From an uncultured Lachnospiraceae bacterium (lineage in GTDB: Bacteria; Bacillota; Clostridia; Lachnospirales; Lachnospiraceae): a stretch of DNA of 57,347 bases. Under the pieces are notes generated by a model, which ran no database searches, was not told the DNA's origin, and worked only from the letters and a program-made list of their open reading frames with translations. Where the stretch lies: contig CANQDT010000014.1 in assembly GCA_947593735.1 (NCBI GenBank), forward strand, positions 1 to 57,347, read 5' to 3'. This document shows positions 51,578-57,347 of this stretch, in pieces. How positions within the stretch are numbered: the first letter of the stretch is position 1; each line of letters begins with the position of its first letter. The translations under genes were made by a program, and so were the position numbers.

Positions 51578-52648
51578 TTAGTACTGAGCATCAACAATGT
51601 CCTGTGTTACAACAGTCATATCCTGGCTCTCTCCATTCACTTCGATTGATGGAATGATATCTTCATTTACAAACCAGTGCTCTTCCATGTATACTTCCTT
51701 CTCAGGAGTTCCGCCGCTCTCGAGCGTCTTGATAACTTCTTCAACGAACGGAGCCGCAAGCGGGTTACACTCGAAGTCTGCGTTGATATCGCCGGACATT
51801 ACATACTCAAGGCCTGCTGTACAAGCGTCAAAGGAAACAAGAATCACATCGCCGTCAACGCCATATTTTACGCCGGCAGCTTTCATTGCGTCCATCGCGC
51901 CGAACGCTTCGTTATCGTTCTGGCAGATCACAACATTGAACTGACCCTCATAGCTCTTGATGTAGGACTCCATAACTTCCTGTCCGCCATCCTGTGTAAA
52001 GTCGCCGGACTGAGAATCCAGGATGTTCCATCCTTCCCTGTCGGCAATCTCTTTGAATCCTTCTGTACGTCCAAGCGTTGCGGACGCGCCGGTGGATCCT
52101 TCAATTACAAGCGCATTGATCTCTTCAATGCCTTTCTGCGCCGCGTATGCTTTGAGCCATTCGCCGCACGCAAGACCTTCGGTCTTGAAGTTGGAGCCTA
52201 CCCATGAGATATACTTGTCGGAATCGTCGATGGTACGGTCGATTACGATAACCGGGATCCCGGCGTCTTCGCACTCGGTCAGTACCGTGTTCCATCCGGT
52301 GGATACGATCGGGTCGATGATGATATAATCAACGCCCTGCTCTACGAAGTTCCGGACAGCTTCCAGCTGTTTCGCGGAATCGTTGTCACAGTCAACGAAC
52401 TGTAAATCATATCCGTTTTCAGCGGAGAACACATCCTGGCAGGACTTCGTGGAAGCCGTACGCCAGTCAGATTCGTGTCCAACCTGCGCAAAACCGATGG
52501 TGATCGTATCGCCGCCCGCGCTGTCGTCCGTCTGCTCTTCCTGCTGAGCGTCTCCCTGAGGAGCCGTATCCTCTTTGCCGCCGCAGCCCGCAAACAGCAC
52601 TGACACCATCGCCATGCTTAACAACAAGCTCAAAATTTTCTTTTTCAT
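51578..52648 (-). CDS. Sugar-binding lipoprotein (YtfQ-like)
   Basis: A 356-residue binding lipoprotein with lipobox LFAGC (Cys22) and an acidic linker. Ligand-site segments are IGFAQVGHESDWRTASTKSC, DYIIIDPIVSTGWNTVL, VIDRTIDD, VGSNFKTEG, SGDFTQDGGQEVM, CQNDNEAFGAMDA and VSFDACTAG. The pattern resembles the galactofuranose-binding protein YtfQ. The ATG at 52648 has GGGAGGT upstream. It is the first gene of the transporter operon, and an intercistronic hairpin follows. Confidence 0.93.
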   Translation of the reverse strand: MKKKILSLLLSMAMVSVLFAGCGGKEDTAPQGDAQQEEQTDDSAGGDTITIGFAQVGHESDWRTASTKSCQDVFSAENGYDLQFVDCDNDSAKQLEAVRNFVEQGVDYIIIDPIVSTGWNTVLTECEDAGIPVIVIDRTIDDSDKYISWVGSNFKTEGLACGEWLKAYAAQKGIEEINALVIEGSTGASATLGRTEGFKEIADREGWNILDSQSGDFTQDGGQEVMESYIKSYEGQFNVVICQNDNEAFGAMDAMKAAGVKYGVDGDVILVSFDACTAGLEYVMSGDINADFECNPLAAPFVEEVIKTLESGGTPEKEVYMEEHWFVNEDIIPSIEVNGESQDMTVVTQDIVDAQY

Positions 52649-52697
52649 TTTTTTTGCACCTCCCTGCATTTGCGTCAGTTTCCCTGACTTTGCGTTC

Positions 52698-52703
52698 ATT
52701 ATA
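52698..52703 (-). promoter_or_regulatory. -10 element of the sugar transporter operon
   Basis: TATAAT on the minus strand, 50 bp upstream of the first binding-protein gene. No good -35 lies at 17 bp (the TTGACG upstream is only 10 bp away), as expected for a promoter that needs the AraC-type response regulator encoded just upstream. Confidence 0.6.
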
Positions 52704-52811
52704 CAAAACCGCCCGTCAAAATGATACGGAGTTCTTTCGGAATTAAGTACAAATTTTTCCTGAATTTTGATCGCAAAATCCGCACATTCTTTTTTTTACG
52801 AAAAAAGTATG

Positions 52812-54248
52812 TTATTTTATGGCAGGAATCCGGACCGTCACGGTAGTACCCGTTTCGTAACAGCTTTCGACATCCAGTCCGTACTCCGGTCCGTAATTGA
52901 GATGGAGCCTCTGATTTACATTGAACAAGCCGAACCCTCTCGTCCGGTCCAGTCCCGGCTCCTCCCGGTTCATGGACGCGCGCACTTCCTCAAGCCGCTC
53001 CCGGTCCATGCCGATCCCGTCGTCCTGCACGCTCAGCACGAGGGAATCCTGTTCTTTCCGCGCGGAAACCCGGATATGACCGATCCCGCGTTTATTTTTG
53101 ATCCCGTGATACAGCGCGTTTTCCACAAGCGGCTGGAGCGTCAGCTTGAGAACCGAATATTGATACAGTTCTTCCGGGATCCTTATGTCATATTCCAGGA
53201 TATCCCGGTAGCGGAACTGCTGGATCTTCAGATAACTGCGGATGTGCGCCTCTTCCTCCTGGAGCGAGATATAATCGCGCCCCTTGCTCAGCGTCGTCCG
53301 GAAAAAATCGGACAGGGACGATACCATCTCGACGACCTGTTCCTTTTCGCCCGCTTCCGCGAGCCAGATGATGCTGTCCAGCGTATTATACAGAAAATGC
53401 GGATTGATCTGCGCCTGCAGCAGCTTCAGCTCCGCCTGCCTCAGATTGATCTGCTCCACGCGGATATCCTCGACAAGATTTCCGATCTTTTCGATCATCT
53501 GATTGAAATTGGAATTGAGGATCGCCAGCTCGTCGTTTCCTTCCTGCACCCGAACCTCAAACTCCCCGCTTCCCGCCTGCTTCGTCGCCTCGGACAGCTT
53601 GCGGATCGGCTCCGTGATCCCCGTCATGATCTTCCGGCTGACGATCCCCACGCCGAGCAGGATCGCCCCGAACAGAACCGCGCTCAGGCGCAGGGCGTCC
53701 ACAACGTCCGCGCGGATATCCTCGCGCAGCGTTTCCAGCCTGGTCGTCTCGTAATAAATATATTTCTGCACCTGCTCCTGGATCAGATCGGTCACAACGC
53801 GGATATTAAAATCAAGCCGCTCCATGTTTTTATCATACGAACCGCTGACGGTCGCGTCGTTCTCGATCTCCCTCACCCGGTTTTCCAGCGTTGTAAGGCA
53901 CCGCAGGATCGCGCTGATCTGGCTGCGCGCGTATTCCGAGTCCGCCGCGCCCCTGAGCTTCCGGAACGCCGCCCTCGCGTCTCCGATCATCCGGTACGGT
54001 TTTTTCGTGTCTACCAGTTCCCCCGCGCGGTCCATATTTACCACGATCACATACATCGTATAATCCATATCTTCTTTGAAATTCAGGTTATACTCGTTCG
54101 CCAGCGTGATATTCTCCGCGATCGCGTCGTACCAGTCGGAAAACCGGTTTACCATGACCAGAAGATACAGGATCATGAGCGTAAGGGGCGCCAGGCAGAC
54201 AATGACGAGCATATGCAGCCGTCCCTGGAGGGGGGATTTTTTCCACAT
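52812..54248 (-). CDS. Sensor histidine kinase, YesM/LytS-related
   Basis: A 478-residue membrane kinase. Two membrane segments (about 15-33 and 188-203) flank an extracellular helical sensor region (about 35-185). A HAMP domain (about 205-260) follows, then the His_kinase domain with LLQAQINPHFLYNTLDSIIW (phosphorylated His284) and the ATPase domain with VENALYHGIKNKRG, DDGIGM and GFGLFNVNQRL. The start at 54248 has AGGAGG eight bases upstream. It follows the response regulator by 12 bp and should control the adjacent sugar transporter. Confidence 0.94.
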   Translation of the reverse strand: MWKKSPLQGRLHMLVIVCLAPLTLMILYLLVMVNRFSDWYDAIAENITLANEYNLNFKEDMDYTMYVIVVNMDRAGELVDTKKPYRMIGDARAAFRKLRGAADSEYARSQISAILRCLTTLENRVREIENDATVSGSYDKNMERLDFNIRVVTDLIQEQVQKYIYYETTRLETLREDIRADVVDALRLSAVLFGAILLGVGIVSRKIMTGITEPIRKLSEATKQAGSGEFEVRVQEGNDELAILNSNFNQMIEKIGNLVEDIRVEQINLRQAELKLLQAQINPHFLYNTLDSIIWLAEAGEKEQVVEMVSSLSDFFRTTLSKGRDYISLQEEEAHIRSYLKIQQFRYRDILEYDIRIPEELYQYSVLKLTLQPLVENALYHGIKNKRGIGHIRVSARKEQDSLVLSVQDDGIGMDRERLEEVRASMNREEPGLDRTRGFGLFNVNQRLHLNYGPEYGLDVESCYETGTTVTVRIPAIK

Positions 54249-54260
54249 AACCATGTCCTC

Positions 54261-55874
54261 CTAATTTTGGTGGCGAAATTCTCTTGGGGTACATTCCTGT
54301 GTTTTCTTGAACAGATAACTGAAATAATGCGGGTCCTTGTATCCGACCGCATACGCGATCTCCGTGGATTTCATCGAGGTCGTGCGCAGCAGTTCCCGCG
54401 CTTTTTCCATGCGGACGGACGTCAGGTATTCGATAAAGGTCTTTCCCATCTCCTGGCTGAAAATCGTGCTGAAATGGTTGGGACTCAAATTCACGCTTGC
54501 CGCGACGGAATTGAGCGAGATGTCTTCGTTCTGGAAATTCTGCTCGATGTAGCCTTTCGCGTCCTCCAGCAGAGAATGGTATTTCCTGCGGGCAACGGCT
54601 TCCCGCAATTCGATCGCCGTCTCCATGACGTTCTTTATGTACGCCTTATTGGTTTCAATCGCCGTAAACACTCCGGTCATAGTCTGGAAATCCCCGCACC
54701 GTTCCACGAGGATCCCGGAATCGTACCCCAGTTCCTCCAGCATCGCCAGGGAAGCGAAATACAGATCCATCGTAACATATTGCAGAAAAAGCAGGGAGCG
54801 GAGATTCTGTTCCCCGAGGCTCATGAAATATTCATCCACAAAATATTCCACTTCCCCTTTTAACCCGGTTTTCAGAAACCGTTCGATCATCCGCCGGTCC
54901 AGCTTTTTGGCGTCGAGCGATCCCAGCTCCATTTCCGCCGTCTGTATCGTGTTTTGCAGCTGTTCGCTGCATACGATCTGATTGCGTTTCCCGAGATAGC
55001 GGTACGCAAACGCGCGGCACGCTTCCTCATAACATTCCTTCAGCTCACTGAGCCGTTCGACCGGCTTCCCCACTCCTCCGAAGTATTCCATATCCGCGTA
55101 AGGTTCCATCGCTTTTTTTATATTGCGGGCAGCCTGCTCCTGTACTTCCTCCAGCGGCGTTTCCCCGTTTTCTTTTAAGATAAACGCCCAGCCTTCCATT
55201 CCAAGATCGATCATGAGGACTTCCGGCGTTTCCCTCAGACTCTGCGAGATCGCGCGCGCCGCGTCGTTCTGCCGTTCGGAATATTCCCCGTCCCCTTCTT
55301 CCAGCGCGAAAATCTGGAATAGAACAATATTATACCGGTTCGCCGCCAGATCCAGTCCCACCGACCTGCCCTCTTTCAGCATCGCCGAGACCGGCATCCG
55401 GTTCAGGACGAGGCGACCGAAAAACTTCTGACGGGCAAGCTGCGCGTTTTCTTCCTGTTCCCGCTCAAACGTCAAACGGTACTTTTTCTGTTCCTGCTCA
55501 TCCAGGACCATCTTTCCCACCTTTTTCACGGTTTCCAGGAGCTTTGCCCCTGAAACCGGCTTGACCAGATAATCGGTAATTCCGATGCTGATCCCTTCCT
55601 GCGCATACTCGAACTCGTCGTATCCGCTCAGGATAATGATTTTAATATCCGGAAATTCCTGCTTGACCAGCCGGCTCAGTTCCAATCCGTTCATAAACGG
55701 CATTTTGATATCCGTGATCAGAATGTCGGGATCCGTCTGCTGGATCAGCGGATACGCAAGCTCTCCGTCGCTCGCTTCCCCGACGAACAGGAAGCCCTCC
55801 TTTTCCCAGTCGATATTATTCTTTATGCCTTCCCGCATAATGATCTCATCTTCCACCAGAAATACCTTTATCAT
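54261..55874 (-). CDS. Response regulator with AraC-type DNA-binding domain (YesN-like)
   Basis: A 537-residue regulator. The receiver domain has phosphorylated Asp55 (ILITDIKMPFMNG) and Lys in DYLVKPV. A long central region (about 135-420) is typical of YesN proteins. The C-terminal AraC domain (about 435-537) has two helix-turn-helix units, DISLNSVAASVNLSPNHFST and STEIAYAVGYKDPHYFSYLF. The ATG at 55874 overlaps the SDR stop codon by 4 bp. It is the probable activator of the promoter near 52700. Confidence 0.95.
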   Translation of the reverse strand: MIKVFLVEDEIIMREGIKNNIDWEKEGFLFVGEASDGELAYPLIQQTDPDILITDIKMPFMNGLELSRLVKQEFPDIKIIILSGYDEFEYAQEGISIGITDYLVKPVSGAKLLETVKKVGKMVLDEQEQKKYRLTFEREQEENAQLARQKFFGRLVLNRMPVSAMLKEGRSVGLDLAANRYNIVLFQIFALEEGDGEYSERQNDAARAISQSLRETPEVLMIDLGMEGWAFILKENGETPLEEVQEQAARNIKKAMEPYADMEYFGGVGKPVERLSELKECYEEACRAFAYRYLGKRNQIVCSEQLQNTIQTAEMELGSLDAKKLDRRMIERFLKTGLKGEVEYFVDEYFMSLGEQNLRSLLFLQYVTMDLYFASLAMLEELGYDSGILVERCGDFQTMTGVFTAIETNKAYIKNVMETAIELREAVARRKYHSLLEDAKGYIEQNFQNEDISLNSVAASVNLSPNHFSTIFSQEMGKTFIEYLTSVRMEKARELLRTTSMKSTEIAYAVGYKDPHYFSYLFKKTQECTPREFRHQN

Positions 55875-56692
55875 TTCTTCCGGTCTCCTTCTTCTCTTTT
55901 CTCCGTCCGCGCGCCATCCCGCCCAACCGCAGGAGCGATCTTTTTCTTTTGCTGGCGTCCGACCATCCGGATCAGCCACTTTTCGGGAACCGCCCATCGG
56001 AACCGCATCGCCAGCCGGACATAGAATCCCGGCACGATCACGGTCTTTCGCTTTTTCATCCGGCGCAGCGCATAAGACGCGCAGGCGTCCGCGCTGATCC
56101 CCGGAAGCGCAAATTCCACATTGGCGCGGCTGTTAAATTCCGTGTCCACCGGTCCCGGACACAGGCAGCCGACATAAATCCTGCCGTCCCGCTCGTCCAG
56201 TTCCCGCGCAACCGCTGCCGTCAGGCTCCTTACATATGCCTTTGTCGCGTAATAGGCAGCCATATAGGGACCTGCCGGGAGCAGTCCCGCGATCGACGCG
56301 ACATTGAGCAGCGCGCCTTCCCCCTGTTTTTGAAACTTCCGCAAAATAAGCTTGGTCAGCAGATGTACCGCCACTACATTGACCCGTATCATGTCCAGTT
56401 CTTTCTCTATATCGCCGTCCGGAAAAAAACTGCAATCTCCAAAACCGGCATTGTTGATGAACAGGCTGATCTTCCTGTCTCCGATCTTCTCATACAGCCG
56501 ATAACAGTCCTCTTCGCGGGAAAGATCCGCCTCGACCACTTCGCAATTCCCGCCGGTCTCCCGCGCCAGTTCCCGCAGGCGATCCCCGCGTCGCGCCGTC
56601 AATATCAGCCGATACCCGTCCTTTGCCAGACGGCGCGCAAAAGCTGCTCCGATCCCGGAACTTGCCCCGGTAACTACCGCATACTGATCCAT
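55871..56692 (-). CDS. Short-chain dehydrogenase/reductase
   Basis: A 273-residue SDR oxidoreductase. Nucleotide-binding TGASSGIGAAF, the NNAG motif (FINNAGFG), the catalytic Ser in NVASIAG and the YYATK pair are present. The C-terminal 40 residues are basic and may bind membranes or another protein. GGAAAGGAG precedes the ATG. Its stop overlaps the start of the response regulator gene, an odd partner for a two-component system; the substrate is unknown. Confidence 0.9.
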   Translation of the reverse strand: MDQYAVVTGASSGIGAAFARRLAKDGYRLILTARRGDRLRELARETGGNCEVVEADLSREEDCYRLYEKIGDRKISLFINNAGFGDCSFFPDGDIEKELDMIRVNVVAVHLLTKLILRKFQKQGEGALLNVASIAGLLPAGPYMAAYYATKAYVRSLTAAVARELDERDGRIYVGCLCPGPVDTEFNSRANVEFALPGISADACASYALRRMKKRKTVIVPGFYVRLAMRFRWAVPEKWLIRMVGRQQKKKIAPAVGRDGARTEKREEGDRKK

Positions 56693-56719
56693 CCCGTCTC
56701 CTTTCCGGTTTATTTTTTC

Positions 56720-56810
56720 GTGTTCCTATTATCCCTTATCGCTAAGCTCGAAAATACCTCGCTAAGCTTCCAGGCATATATTCTCACTAGGCTCGATAAA
56801 ACCTCGCCAA
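56720..56810. repeat. Dispersed two-hairpin repeat, copy B
   Basis: A 91-bp unit directly followed by copy C at the same period. Hairpin 1 is GCTAAGC-(13 nt)-GCTAAGC with a central A-A mismatch; hairpin 2 is ACTAGGC-(13 nt)-GCCAAGT. Confidence 0.92.
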
Positions 56811-56919
56811 GTGTTCCTATTATACCTTACCGCTAAGCTCGAAAATACCTCGCTAAGCTTCCAGGCATATATTCTCACTAGGCTCGATAAAACCTCGCCA
56901 AGTGATCATATTATATCAT
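56811..56919. repeat. Dispersed two-hairpin repeat, copy C
   Basis: The 91-bp unit (56811-56901) in tandem with copy B, ending in the longer tail GTGATCATATTATATCA shared with copies A and D. Confidence 0.92.
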
Positions 56920-56921
56920 CT

Positions 56922-56948
56922 CGACTATCGTCTCGCTGGGGATAGTCG
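56922..56948. other. Short inverted repeat between copies C and D
   Basis: CGACTATC and GATAGTCG arms enclose an 11-base loop. No T-run follows on either side. Confidence 0.5.
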
Positions 56949-56972
56949 TCAAATGTCGGCTCATGCAAGCGT

Positions 56973-57079
56973 TTCCTCGTTATTATGCCTTATCGCTAAG
57001 CTCGTAACTACCTCGCTAAGCTTCCAGGCATATATTCTCACTAGGCTCGACAAAACCTCGCCAAGTGATCATATTATAT
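56973..57079. repeat. Dispersed two-hairpin repeat, copy D
   Basis: Same core as copies A-C, with a variant first loop (CTCGTAACTACCTCG) that it shares in part with copy A. Confidence 0.9.
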
Positions 57080-57205
57080 CACATTTAAAATGGGAAGTAT
57101 AGTTTTTTGCTCGGGGTGTTTGGTGGTGGTTCGGACGGGAATCCGTATAGTTATTTTCTTATTTTTTGTCATGTGGATATTCTTTATTGGGGATTATATT
57201 CATTA

Positions 57206-57234
57206 TTGACATATTCTGGGAAATCCTGTATAAT
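57206..57234 (+). promoter_or_regulatory. Consensus sigma-A promoter at the right edge
   Basis: TTGACA (57206-57211), a 17-bp spacer and TATAAT (57229-57234), both hexamers perfect. It would transcribe the gene that begins at 57322. Confidence 0.88.
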
Positions 57235-57321
57235 GGGAAAAACTGGAAATATGAGTGTGCGGCTGCTTCCTTTTATTACGGTTTTTTGAATTATCTGTTG
57301 TAATCGCAAGGAGAATGTTGT

Positions 57322-57347
57322 ATGATAAAAGAAAACGAACCGTCCTG
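57322..57347 (+). CDS. Start of an unidentified gene, cut by the window edge
   Basis: An ATG with AAGGAG eight bases upstream opens a frame reading MIKENEPS before the sequence ends. With a perfect promoter about 90 bp upstream this is very probably a real gene start. Nothing can be said about its product. Confidence 0.65.

Larger units (their letters stand above)
56693..57321. other. Repeat-rich intergenic region at the right edge
   Basis: A 629-bp stretch without an intact gene. It holds three copies of the two-hairpin repeat, a short hairpin (56922-56948) and a promoter (57206-57234). A 60-codon open frame at 57107-57289 runs through the promoter and lacks a ribosome binding site, so I do not regard it as a gene. 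Confidence 0.7.

Noticed and set aside
57107-57289. A 60-codon open frame near the right edge
   Set aside because: It runs through a perfect promoter, has no ribosome binding site and no recognisable sequence.

Overview
The window reads as chromosomal DNA of a Gram-positive Clostridia member, most likely a Lachnospiraceae-type gut anaerobe. The reasons are a leucine T-box leader before leuA, an RsgI-like anti-sigma factor, a DUF5721-like protein, CvfB, YesM/AraC-type two-component proteins, lipoprotein sugar-binding proteins, strong GGAGG ribosome binding sites and a GC-rich codon choice. Almost everything from 7 kb to the right edge is on the minus strand, in tightly packed operons with many 1-13 bp overlaps.

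Left part (1-11.6 kb): a tyrosine recombinase lies beside two tandem palindromes at the very edge. Next come an ECF sigma/anti-sigma pair, a copy of a dispersed 91-bp repeat and a GNAT acetyltransferase. A plus-strand cassette (3.8-7.0 kb) encodes an HprK-like kinase, a PqqD-type RRE protein, an S26 peptidase with a Ser/His signature and an ABC exporter. This looks like a peptide-maturation system with no radical SAM enzyme or precursor in place. Convergent to it are mutY and a small transaldolase, then an araD/FGGY-kinase pentose operon. A 57-residue peptide with a YxxPxL leader motif (11.4 kb) is a candidate precursor for an RRE-dependent system.

Housekeeping middle (11.7-26 kb): an unusual pair of RlmH-type proteins flanks tRNA-Arg(CCG). 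Next are a glycerophosphodiesterase, a DUF5721-like protein and leuA with a complete T-box leader and promoter, then a HAD phosphatase and a DegV protein. An overlapping operon follows: purine nucleoside phosphorylase, MTA/SAH-deaminase-type amidohydrolase, acyl-ACP thioesterase, CvfB, RidA, CPBP protease. Then come two membrane-anchored SGNH-fold proteins that lack catalytic residues, around a small anchored acidic protein.

Cell-surface operon (26.2-40.2 kb): ten contiguous minus-strand genes with gaps of at most about 40 bp. In transcription order they are a polysaccharide pyruvyl transferase, a two-domain CDP-polyol glycerophosphotransferase, TarI, TarJ, two more TagB/TagF-type transferases, an asymmetric heterodimeric ABC exporter, an E2/CAT-like acyltransferase whose motif His is replaced, and an acyl-CoA synthetase. 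This suggests synthesis, export and acyl modification of a ribitol/glycerol-phosphate polymer or glycolipid, and it is the most interesting system in the window.

Right part (40.3-57.3 kb): a decapitated VapC remnant, an esterase/HAD/PutP operon and a CarD-type regulator come first. A sugar-uptake locus follows: SDR, AraC-type response regulator and YesM-type kinase; then binding protein, ATPase, two permeases and a second binding protein; then the C-terminal remnant of another binding protein and a GH31 alpha-glycosidase. The right edge holds three more copies of the two-hairpin repeat, a near-consensus promoter and the first codons of a plus-strand gene.
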